Of a stretch of 64,000 nt of DNA, positions 42,846 to 50,712 are shown piece by piece (within the stretch, counting starts at the first letter, position 1; each line of letters starts with the position of its first letter). Both the position numbers and the translations under genes were made by a program. The notes under the pieces were generated by a model. That model worked only from the letters and a program-made list of their open reading frames with translations, ran no database searches and was not told where the DNA came from. Origin of the DNA: Spongiibacteraceae bacterium UBA5047 (GTDB taxonomy: Bacteria; Pseudomonadota; Gammaproteobacteria; Pseudomonadales; Spongiibacteraceae); NCBI GenBank assembly GCA_002415025.1, contig DIBR01000002.1:79412-143411 (forward strand), read 5' to 3'.

Positions 42846-42947
42846 ATCACCCTCCGTGGTGATGCCGCCAATAGTGAGGAACGGGTTAAAAACTGCAATA
42901 ATGGCGGCTGCTTAGCTATTATTTTATTTTGGGTGTCGCACTGCAAG

Positions 42948-44150
42948 ATGTCTCGTTTAAACAATCGTCATATTGTGCTCGGAATTACCGGTGGGATTGC
43001 TGCTTATAAAGCAGCTGAATTGGTGCGTCGCCTGAAAGAGCGCGGTGCGCACGTTCACGTGGTGATGACGGAGGCCGCACAGGAATTTATCAGGCCGCTG
43101 ACCCTGCAGGCGCTATCCGGAAATCCGGTGCATACCTCCTTGCTGGACCCGGAGGCCGAGGCGGCAATGGGCCATATCGAGTTGGCTCGCTGGGCCGATT
43201 TGTTACTGATTGCGCCCGCATCGGCAGATTTTATTGCCAAGCTTGCCGGCGGCCACGCGGATAATTTGTTATCAACGCTGTGGCTGGCCTGCCAGTCGCG
43301 CAAAGCGATAGCACCAGCCATGAATCAGGCGATGTGGGCTGATGCAGCGACCCAGCGCAATATGGCCCTGCTTGCACAAGGCGGAGCCCAGGTATTCGGC
43401 CCGGCAGCAGGTGACCAGGCCTGTGGCGATGTGGGGTTGGGGCGCATGCTGGAGGCGGTTCAACTCGCCGATGCTGCCGAGGGGCAATTTCAAAGCCGTT
43501 TGCTTGACGGCGTCAGCGTGCTCATTACCGCCGGGCCAACCCGCGAGGCCATCGATCCGGTGCGCTATATCAGCAACCACAGTTCGGGCAAGATGGGCTA
43601 TGCCCTGGCGCGGGCTGCGGCCAACGCCGGCGCCAGTGTTACTTTGGTCAGCGGCCCGGTTTCGCTGCCAACCCCCGAGTCGGTTGATCGGGTAGACGTT
43701 ACCAGCGCACAAGATATGCTTGAGGCAGTTATGTCGCGGGCGCAAGGCTCCGATATTTTTATTGGCTGCGCGGCGGTTGCCGATTACCGCCCGGTCGCGG
43801 TTGCGGAGCAAAAGATCAAGAAAAACGACGATACGATGCAACTACAGCTGGTAAAGAACCCCGATATCATTTCGGCGGTCACCGCGCTTGCGCAGCGGCC
43901 CTTTGCCGTAGGTTTTGCTGCAGAAACCGAACAGGTATTGGAGCACGCCCGCGGCAAGCTGGAACGAAAATTGCTGGATGTGATTATTGCTAATAATGTT
44001 GCCGTGCAAGGCATCGGGTTTAACAGTGACAACAACGAAGTCGTGCTTGTCACTGCGAATGACCAGCAGCCTCTGCCCTTGATGGGTAAGCAGCAGTTGG
44101 CCGATGCATTGATCGAGCGACTGGCAGCCATGTATCGGGGGCGCGCGTGA
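42948..44150 (+). CDS. coaBC: Bifunctional phosphopantothenoylcysteine decarboxylase/synthetase
   Basis: The ATG at 42948 gives 400 residues. The N-terminal CoaC part has the flavin motif GITGGIAAYKAAELVRRLKE, GHIELARWADLLLIAP and APAMNQAMW, with a catalytic Cys in DQACGDVGLGRM. The C-terminal CoaB part has LITAGPTREAIDPVRYISN and NHSSGKMGYALA. It catalyses two steps of CoA synthesis. Longer upstream in-frame sequence overlaps the radC promoter region and is not used. The genes coaBC and algC usually flank dut, which is absent here. Confidence 0.95.
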   Translation: MSRLNNRHIVLGITGGIAAYKAAELVRRLKERGAHVHVVMTEAAQEFIRPLTLQALSGNPVHTSLLDPEAEAAMGHIELARWADLLLIAPASADFIAKLAGGHADNLLSTLWLACQSRKAIAPAMNQAMWADAATQRNMALLAQGGAQVFGPAAGDQACGDVGLGRMLEAVQLADAAEGQFQSRLLDGVSVLITAGPTREAIDPVRYISNHSSGKMGYALARAAANAGASVTLVSGPVSLPTPESVDRVDVTSAQDMLEAVMSRAQGSDIFIGCAAVADYRPVAVAEQKIKKNDDTMQLQLVKNPDIISAVTALAQRPFAVGFAAETEQVLEHARGKLERKLLDVIIANNVAVQGIGFNSDNNEVVLVTANDQQPLPLMGKQQLADALIERLAAMYRGRA

Positions 44151-44175
44151 TTTTCGCCAGGCTTTCTCTAGCCGC

Positions 44176-44193
44176 CGGGCCATTAATGGCCCG
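44176..44193. promoter_or_regulatory. Perfect 18-bp palindrome between coaBC and algC
   Basis: CGGGCCATTAATGGCCCG is identical to its reverse complement. It lies in the 73-bp gap between coaBC and algC. It could be a short terminator-like hairpin or an operator, and no T run follows. Confidence 0.45.
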
Positions 44194-44223
44194 CTGGCAG
44201 TTAACACAAGAGTGTCGTCGTCA

Positions 44224-46752
44224 ATGAAGAAGAGGCGACATCGGTTCGACGACTTGAGTACCGCGGGCATTATGGAGCGCCATCAGCGGCCTGAGAGCGG
44301 TTGGCGTGGCCTGCTGCAGGTCAGGCGCAGCGACATGAACCGTTTGCTGCTGTCCCTGCCCATTATGTTGCCGCTACTGGCCGGGCTGATGGTGCTCGCA
44401 CTGAGTGCGGTCACGATGCGTATGTATCATCAGGAGGCCGAGGCCGCTCTGGCCCTGAAGGCCGAAGGCTACGCACTGGGAATGGATCGCTTCCTCAACC
44501 GTCTGAAAGACGAGGCGGTGGCCGCTTCAGCATCGGGCGCAGAGGAGGCGGCTGCTCCTGCGGCTAACGCAACATTGATTCGGCTGGGGCCCCTGGGAAT
44601 TGCAGACCGGGACAACCGGGCGCTGGATGAGCTGCGCCATATCGAACGCGATATGCTGCGGCGGAGTTTGTCTCAGGATGGCCCGGTGCTGGATGCATAC
44701 CGCGAAGGCAAGGTTTGGGAAATCAGCATAGCGCAGCCCGTGGCGGGGGTTGGTGTGTTGCTGGTCAGTTACCCTGAGCAAGTATTCCAGCGTGAACTGG
44801 GGCGACTCTCGGGTTCCGGGGGTGAGGTCGGTCTGGCGCTGAGGTTCAATATTCTGGGCAATTGGTACACGGTTGCAGCGCGTGGCGATGTCAGTGCTAG
44901 CGCCGAGAACAGCGTCAGGGTGCAAGCCCCCCTGAGTGATGCAACGTGGGCCGTTCAGGTCTCGATGGGCGAATGGGCCTACGACCGCTGGATTTATCGC
45001 AACCTGTGGTTGTACGCGGTGACACTCGTTGCGTTCGCTGCCGTCTTTCTGCAGTTTGTGCTGGCCCTGCACCGGCTGCGTTTGCGCCGGCTGGCTCTGC
45101 GTCGCAACGCCGCACGATCGGCCGCTGACAGTGCCAGCGCGGATGATCGTGAACAGGACCTGATTGCATCGGCGTTTTCCCGTGCTGCTGCGGCAGGCTC
45201 TATAGCCCCTAATAGCGAACAAACGGATGATCCGGCTTCGCAGACAAGCGGCGCAGAGGCCGATGACGCTGCCGAGCCGTACGACGAAGACGACGATTTT
45301 CTGGATGTGTTAGCCGAACCTGAAAGCGATGCCCCGGCCCCGGTAAGCGTTTCACTCGAAGAGGTCGCTCCTGATTTCGAGACTGACGTATTTCGCGCTT
45401 ACGATATTCGCGGTATTGCGGATACCCAACTGACCCCTGACCTGTGCCGCAATATTGGTCTGGCCATTGGTGCCGAACTCAAGCAGCGTAAACAGAGCCG
45501 CGTATTGGTAGCCCGTGACGGGCGTAACAGCAGCCCCCGTATTCGCGATGCGCTGGTAGAGGGCTTGCTGAATAGCGGCATCGACGTTACTGATCTGGGT
45601 GCGGTGCCGACGCCATTGATGCATTTCGCAACCCACGACCTTGGTGTTGGCAATGGCTTGATGATTACCGGCAGTCATAACGGGCGCGACTGTAACGGCG
45701 TCAAATTGGTTATGGAAGGCCAAAGCCTGACCGAAGAAGGCATACATTCGCTGCGGGACCGTATCAGTGCGCAGCGCTTTGTCGCTGCTGACGGTCAGCG
45801 CGGGCGTTACGACAACAAGAGTATCGCCGATGCCTACGTCGAGCGGGTTTGTGCCGATGTGGTGGTGGCTCGGCGCCTGAAGGTAGTGGTGGATGCCGCC
45901 AACGGCATTACCGGACCGATAGCGCCGCGGGTGTACCAGGCTCTGGGTTGTTCAGTTGAACCCCTTTACTGCGAGCTGGACGGCGATTTTCCCAATCACG
46001 ACCCCGATCCCACCCGGCCGGGAAATCTGCACGCCTTGCAGGCGGCGGTTCGGGCCAAGCGCGCCGATATTGGTATCGCCTTCGATGGTGATGGCGACCG
46101 GGTGGTATTTGTAACATCAACAGGCGACATGGTTTATCCGGATCAGGCCTTGATGATTCTCGCCCAGGATGTGGTGGCGCGAAATCCGGGGGCAACAATT
46201 GTTTACGACGTGAAGTGCTCGGGCAAATTGCAGCATGTGGTTAGCGATGCCGGCGGCATACCTGTGATGTGCCGCTCGGGCCACTCTTATGTAAAGCGGC
46301 AGGTTGAAGAGAGTCAGGCACAGTTGGGAGGGGAATTTACCGGGCATATATTCTTGCGTGAACGCTGGTACGGTTTTGATGACGGCATTTATGTTGGCGC
46401 ACGGATGCTGGAATTGCTTAGCCTGAGCCCCAAAAAACTGCATCAAATGATTGAGCTTTTGCCTGAGAGCGTAGCGACCCCCGAGCTGCTCGTGGACACT
46501 GACGACCGGCAAAAGTTTGTGATTATGGAGCAGCTCAAGGCGGGAGATTATTTCGCCAACGCCCAGTTGAATATGCTTGACGGTATTCGCGCCGAGTTTC
46601 CCTTTGGTTGGGGGCTGGTGCGGGCCTCAAATACAGGCCCGGCATTAAGTTTGCGCTTTGAGGCGGATAGCGAGGACAATCTCGCCAAAATTCAGGCCTA
46701 TTTTCGCCGTGCTCTCAGCAATGTTGATCCCACGCTGACGCTGGGTTTTTAA
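44224..46752 (+). CDS. algC: Phosphomannomutase/phosphoglucomutase AlgC, long form with N-terminal membrane/periplasmic extension
   Basis: From the ATG at 44224 the protein has 842 residues (a GTG at 44212 is possible). The C-terminal half is AlgC-like: TGSHNGRDCNG with phosphoserine Ser484, FDGDGDRVVFV metal loop, GEFTGHIFLRERWYGFDDG sugar-binding and RASNTGPALSLRFE phosphate motif. The N-terminal 400 residues add a membrane helix (LLLSLPIMLPLLAGLMVLAL), a periplasmic region, a second helix and a charged linker (PYDEDDDFLDV). Long AlgC forms are known from Pseudomonas. AlgC supplies mannose-1-P and glucose-1-P for exopolysaccharide and LPS. argB follows 17 bp downstream. Confidence 0.93.
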   Translation: MKKRRHRFDDLSTAGIMERHQRPESGWRGLLQVRRSDMNRLLLSLPIMLPLLAGLMVLALSAVTMRMYHQEAEAALALKAEGYALGMDRFLNRLKDEAVAASASGAEEAAAPAANATLIRLGPLGIADRDNRALDELRHIERDMLRRSLSQDGPVLDAYREGKVWEISIAQPVAGVGVLLVSYPEQVFQRELGRLSGSGGEVGLALRFNILGNWYTVAARGDVSASAENSVRVQAPLSDATWAVQVSMGEWAYDRWIYRNLWLYAVTLVAFAAVFLQFVLALHRLRLRRLALRRNAARSAADSASADDREQDLIASAFSRAAAAGSIAPNSEQTDDPASQTSGAEADDAAEPYDEDDDFLDVLAEPESDAPAPVSVSLEEVAPDFETDVFRAYDIRGIADTQLTPDLCRNIGLAIGAELKQRKQSRVLVARDGRNSSPRIRDALVEGLLNSGIDVTDLGAVPTPLMHFATHDLGVGNGLMITGSHNGRDCNGVKLVMEGQSLTEEGIHSLRDRISAQRFVAADGQRGRYDNKSIADAYVERVCADVVVARRLKVVVDAANGITGPIAPRVYQALGCSVEPLYCELDGDFPNHDPDPTRPGNLHALQAAVRAKRADIGIAFDGDGDRVVFVTSTGDMVYPDQALMILAQDVVARNPGATIVYDVKCSGKLQHVVSDAGGIPVMCRSGHSYVKRQVEESQAQLGGEFTGHIFLRERWYGFDDGIYVGARMLELLSLSPKKLHQMIELLPESVATPELLVDTDDRQKFVIMEQLKAGDYFANAQLNMLDGIRAEFPFGWGLVRASNTGPALSLRFEADSEDNLAKIQAYFRRALSNVDPTLTLGF

Positions 46753-46769
46753 ATTATCAGGAATAGATT

Positions 46770-47660
46770 ATGTCTGTGACCAACGCGGCCGATATCGCCA
46801 GAGTACTAACCGAGGCTTTGCCGTACATTCAGAAATTTACCGGCAAGACCATTGTTGTCAAATTTGGTGGCAACGCCATGGACGGCGATGATCTCAAAGA
46901 GCAGTTTGCGCGGGATATCGTGCTGATGAAGCTGGTTGGCATGAACCCTGTTGTAGTGCACGGTGGTGGCCCGCAAATCGGAGATCTGCTCAAAAAGCTC
47001 AATATCGAATCCAGCTTTGTTGACGGCATGCGGGTTACCGACAGCGCCACGATGGATGTGGTGGAAATGGTGCTTGGCGCCAGCGTTAACAAGGAAATCG
47101 TGTCCCTGCTGAACCGCAACGGTGGCAAGGCCATCGGTTTGACGGGCAAAGACGGGCAGCTGATTCGCGCGCGAAAACTCAAGGTAAGCCGGCGTAGCCC
47201 GGACATGGCTGCACCGGAGATTATCGATATCGGTCATGTGGGTGAGGTTGAATCGATTAACGCTGGCGTAATGGATATGTTGCTCGATAGCGACTTTATC
47301 CCCGTCATTGCGCCTATCGGCGTTGATGCCAATGGCGAGAGCTACAATATCAATGCCGATTTGGTTGCCGGCAAAATGGCAGAACACCTGCGTGCTGAAA
47401 AATTGATGCTGCTTACCAACGTGGCGGGCCTGATGGACGGGAACGGCAAGGTGTTAACGGGGCTGAGTACGGAGCAGGTAGATGCCCTTATAGCCGACGG
47501 CACCATCTACGGTGGTATGCTGCCCAAAATCGCCTGTGCCCTTGACGCGGTAAAAGCGGGTGTAACCAGCGCCCATATCATCGACGGCAGGGTGCCACAT
47601 GCGGTATTGTTGGAAATATTCACGGATCGGGGTGTTGGCACCCTGATCACCAATCAATAA
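46770..47660 (+). CDS. argB: Acetylglutamate kinase
   Basis: The 296-residue enzyme has VVVHGGGPQIGDLLKKLNI and the ligand-binding NINADLVAGKMAEHL, plus the C-terminal GVGTLITNQ ending. It performs the second step of arginine synthesis. The gene follows algC by 17 bp and precedes slmA by 17 bp. Arginine feedback sites of this kinase type are in the C-terminal region; no repressor site is visible. Confidence 0.97.
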   Translation: MSVTNAADIARVLTEALPYIQKFTGKTIVVKFGGNAMDGDDLKEQFARDIVLMKLVGMNPVVVHGGGPQIGDLLKKLNIESSFVDGMRVTDSATMDVVEMVLGASVNKEIVSLLNRNGGKAIGLTGKDGQLIRARKLKVSRRSPDMAAPEIIDIGHVGEVESINAGVMDMLLDSDFIPVIAPIGVDANGESYNINADLVAGKMAEHLRAEKLMLLTNVAGLMDGNGKVLTGLSTEQVDALIADGTIYGGMLPKIACALDAVKAGVTSAHIIDGRVPHAVLLEIFTDRGVGTLITNQ

Positions 47661-47677
47661 TAACGATCAACTTGACT

Positions 47678-48310
47678 ATGACTAAGCGTTCATCGCGCAA
47701 ACAGGAAATACTGGAAGCTCTGGCTCGCATGCTGGAGATCAATCCGGGCGACCGTATTACCACCGCAAAGCTGGCCGAAGCCGTTGGCGTATCAGAAGCA
47801 GCCCTGTATCGACATTTTCCGAGTAAGGCCAAAATGTTTGAAGGTCTTATCGAGTTTGTTGAAGACGCCATTTTTAGCCGTGTAAAACTGATTATGAGCG
47901 ATGAGCATGAGGCGCTTGCGCGTTGCCACAAGCTGCTGCATTTGCTGCTGGTGTTTACCGAGCGCAACCCGGGTATAACGCGCATACTCAATGGTGACGC
48001 CCTGGCGGGTGAAACCGCGCGTCTGCGCGCACGGGTTCAGCAGTTTTATGAACGGATAGAAACACAGTTGAAGCAGATACTACGAGAAGCCGAGCTAAAT
48101 GAGGGCCTGCGGCCCCAGATCACCGTGTCGGCAGCAGCCAATTTGCTGCTGGCTGCTGCCGAGGGCCGGATAGGGCAGTATGTGCGTAGTGAGTTCAAGC
48201 GTAAGCCGACAGAATATTGGGATGAGCAGTGGCAGCAGCTGACGTCGCAATTTTTCCGCACGGTGCATCAGGCGCAGGAAGCACCAGTCAGAGCAGAAAC
48301 AGTTAGTTGA
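47678..48310 (+). CDS. slmA: Nucleoid occlusion factor SlmA
   Basis: The TetR-family protein begins MTKRSSRKQEILEALARMLE and has the HTH ITTAKLAEAVGVSEAALYRHF. SlmA blocks FtsZ ring formation over the nucleoid. With the ATG at 47678 it has 210 residues; a TTG two codons earlier is not needed. It closes the coaBC-algC-argB-slmA run and is convergent with the DUF4124 gene. Confidence 0.93.
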   Translation: MTKRSSRKQEILEALARMLEINPGDRITTAKLAEAVGVSEAALYRHFPSKAKMFEGLIEFVEDAIFSRVKLIMSDEHEALARCHKLLHLLLVFTERNPGITRILNGDALAGETARLRARVQQFYERIETQLKQILREAELNEGLRPQITVSAAANLLLAAAEGRIGQYVRSEFKRKPTEYWDEQWQQLTSQFFRTVHQAQEAPVRAETVS

Positions 48311-48323
48311 CAAGCCGGGCTGC

Positions 48324-48962
48324 TTAGCGACGACTTCCTATCTGATTGAGCAGGGTGGCAAAACGCTGTAAGTCGCGGTCATAACGCGCCGCCGTTTCGG
48401 CTTTCTCCCGGCGGCGAACCTCAATCAACTCTTCAACATCACCAATTTGCCACTTCAGTGTGCGGATGGCGTCCTTTTGCTCGGCGCTGACTTCCATGCC
48501 CTGACGATCGGCCTCAGCGGCGCGAAACTCTTCCCGTTCCACCTGGGTTTTGAGGTAGTTCAGGTTGCCGCGAAGAATTGAAATGCGAACCTGTATATCA
48601 CCAAGGGCACGCTTCTTTGCATCCTGGATGTCGGCTACATCACTGTAACGCAGCAGCAGCGACTCGTCCCAGGCCTGACGACGCTCCGCCTCCTTGCTGA
48701 GTCGTTCGGCCTCGGCAGCCGCCTCACTGGCAATCGCCGGGCTGACGGTTTTCACGACCGTGCCGTCTGCGCGGATGATTTCATAGCCGCGGCCCGCAGC
48801 CGAGGGCGGTAGGGTGTCATTCAAAACCAGCTGTCCGTTATCGTCGAGATAGCGAAAGAGCAGCTTGTCAGCGGCATTGGCGCCTGCCGACAATAGCGCG
48901 CAGCCCAGCAGCAGAGCGCTGGCCAGGTGCAGGCGGGATTTTGAAAGTCTGACTAGAAACAT
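48324..48962 (-). CDS. DUF4124 domain periplasmic protein
   Basis: The start is the ATG at 48962 (MFLVRLSKSRLHLASALLLG), giving 212 residues with a signal peptide ending SAGANA. Its N-terminal domain (LLFRYLDDNGQLVLNDTLPP) matches DUF4124, a short YD-like domain common in gammaproteobacterial envelope proteins. The rest is a long charged coiled-coil (about 85-205). The gene begins 8 bp after the pyrE stop on the same strand. Function unknown. Confidence 0.8.
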   Translation of the reverse strand: MFLVRLSKSRLHLASALLLGCALLSAGANAADKLLFRYLDDNGQLVLNDTLPPSAAGRGYEIIRADGTVVKTVSPAIASEAAAEAERLSKEAERRQAWDESLLLRYSDVADIQDAKKRALGDIQVRISILRGNLNYLKTQVEREEFRAAEADRQGMEVSAEQKDAIRTLKWQIGDVEELIEVRRREKAETAARYDRDLQRFATLLNQIGSRR

Positions 48963-48969
48963 TGGGCTG

Positions 48970-49611
48970 CTATACACCAAACTGGTGGCGATATTCCTCG
49001 ATGGCACCAAGATTAGCAGTTTGGACAGGATTTGTGTGGAGATATTCCACAATATCGCCAAGTTGAATGATGCTAATCACCGGAATGCCATATTCCTGCT
49101 CGACCTCCTGAATGGCGGACAGCTGTGATGTACCGCGTTCCTGCCGATCCAGACCGACAACCACGCCGGCAACCTCTGCGCCAGCCTGACGGATAATGTT
49201 GACGGACTCGCGGATGGCCGTGCCGGCGGTGATAACGTCGTCGATGATCAAAACGCGGCCCCGCAGCGGGGCGCCGACGAGGGCGCCACCTTCACCGTGG
49301 GTTTTGGCCTCTTTGCGGTTGTAAGCGAAGGGCGTGTCGCGCTGGAACTGGTCAGCCAGCACGCAGCTGGTGGTGGCGGCCAATACAATGCCCTTGTAGG
49401 CGGGGCCATAAAGAATGTCGAACTCAGGCGCTTTGCTGTCAATCGCTGCGGCGTAGCAGCGAGCTAATGTCGCCAATGCGGCTCCCTGGTAAAATAATCC
49501 GGCATTGAAGAAATAGGGGCTTGTTCGGCCCGATTTCAGCACAAATTCTCCAAAATTGAGGGCTTTTGCCTCAATTGCCTGTTCAATAAATTGTTGTTGA
49601 TAAGTTTCCAT
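48970..49611 (-). CDS. pyrE: Orotate phosphoribosyltransferase
   Basis: This 213-residue enzyme has the PRPP motif VLIIDDVITAGTA and the N-terminal FGEFVLKSGRTSPYFFNAG. It forms orotidine 5'-monophosphate in pyrimidine synthesis. It is divergent from crc, which is the arrangement in Pseudomonas. Confidence 0.97.
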   Translation of the reverse strand: METYQQQFIEQAIEAKALNFGEFVLKSGRTSPYFFNAGLFYQGAALATLARCYAAAIDSKAPEFDILYGPAYKGIVLAATTSCVLADQFQRDTPFAYNRKEAKTHGEGGALVGAPLRGRVLIIDDVITAGTAIRESVNIIRQAGAEVAGVVVGLDRQERGTSQLSAIQEVEQEYGIPVISIIQLGDIVEYLHTNPVQTANLGAIEEYRHQFGV

Positions 49612-49797
49612 AGTAATCTCTAATGCGTAACTCTAGTTGGCAGGGGCACCGTTGCGTGCGTGCCTGTGCTGAACAGGGCATTGTAGCAGCCAACGGCGGG
49701 CAATAAAAAAGGCTTGGCTACGGTGTCGCACTGCGGGACTCAATAATAAAACCCGCAGCGAAACGAGTTTTATAATCACGAGCTTATTGGATTATCG

Positions 49798-50580
49798 ATG
49801 CGAATTATCAGCTTCTGTGCAAACGGCATTGTTGATGCCGCCGAGCGCGGCTTTTATAAATGGATTGACGAACAGGATGCCGACATCATCTGTGTTCAGA
49901 ATATTGGTGTGCAGGAATACAAGCTGCGCGACCCGGTTTATTTCCCGCCGGGCTATAACGCCTACTTTGTCGACTCATCAGAGCCCGACAACAATGGTGT
50001 GGCCATTTACACCCGCAAACTGCCCAAAGCGATCATGTACGGCTTGGGTTTTGCCGATTTCGATATGGAAGGCCGTTATATCCAAGCTGACTTTGATGAG
50101 TTGAGTGTGGGCTGCCTGCTGGCGCCCTCGGCCTACCCCAAAGACAGCAAGGCGCAGGCAAAGAAAGGCGAGTTTTTCGATCTCTTCTACAACCATCTGA
50201 ACAAAATCCGCAACAAGCGGCGGGAGTTTGTGATTTGCGGCAACTGGAATATGGTCCACCGCAATATCGATGTGCAAGAACCGGATGCGGTGCAGGGGTT
50301 GTCGGGCTTTCTCGGTGAAGAGCAACAGTGGATGGAGCGACTGTTCCATGAGCTGGGCTATGTCGATGCTTTTCGAACCGTCAATCGTGATGCCGACGAA
50401 TTCACCTGGTGGCCGGAAGGAGATCAGGAGAGTAACGGTTGGCGGGTGGACTACCAGATTGTATCTTCTCGCTTCAAACCTTACATCGAATACGGAACGA
50501 TCTACAAAAACCAGCAGTTCGGTGACCATGCGCCCCTGATTATGGACTACGACTACGAGCTTCCCGAGGCTGAGTTCTAG
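49798..50580 (+). CDS. crc: Crc-like catabolite repression protein (degenerate exonuclease III fold)
   Basis: The 260-residue protein aligns end to end with P. aeruginosa Crc (259): MRIISFCANGIVDAAERG, GGVALY-like NNGVAIYTR, RYIQADFDELSVG, CGNWNMVHRNID, WWPEGDQ and FGDHAPLIMDYD. Exonuclease III has Glu34 and Asp151 as metal ligands. Here the matching places are Asn35 and Asn149, so nuclease activity is unlikely. Crc acts with Hfq on A-rich mRNA sites to repress catabolic genes when preferred carbon sources are present. Its position beside pyrE is the canonical one. This links the region to control of the catabolic genes at the left of the window, a connection I only infer. Confidence 0.9.
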   Translation: MRIISFCANGIVDAAERGFYKWIDEQDADIICVQNIGVQEYKLRDPVYFPPGYNAYFVDSSEPDNNGVAIYTRKLPKAIMYGLGFADFDMEGRYIQADFDELSVGCLLAPSAYPKDSKAQAKKGEFFDLFYNHLNKIRNKRREFVICGNWNMVHRNIDVQEPDAVQGLSGFLGEEQQWMERLFHELGYVDAFRTVNRDADEFTWWPEGDQESNGWRVDYQIVSSRFKPYIEYGTIYKNQQFGDHAPLIMDYDYELPEAEF

Positions 50581-50611
50581 TTCAGACAACTCCCTTGCTC
50601 ATAGCCCAAGA

Positions 50612-50685
50612 TTCGCCTGCAGGGCAGGCTCCTACAAGGCCCTCACTCTTTTGGGGGCGGGGTAGAAGCCTGCCTTGCAGGCGAA
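50612..50685. repeat. REP-like inverted pair (two 24-nt units)
   Basis: The left arm at 50612-50635 is identical to 3611-3634. The right arm at 50662-50685 is a near-inverted copy (GTAGAAGCCTGCCTTGCAGG...). A 26-base spacer lies between them. The two arms form a long imperfect hairpin between crc and cyaA, the usual form of a BIME-like unit. Confidence 0.75.
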
Positions 50686-50712
50686 CATGCCTCGCATACG
50701 AATAAACCTCGA

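Noticed and set aside
49731..49758. Inverted repeat CTGCGGG/CCCGCAG before crc considered as a terminator
   Set aside because: The 14-base loop and lack of a T run make it a poor terminator, and it lies in the pyrE/crc divergent promoter gap, where no transcript should end.
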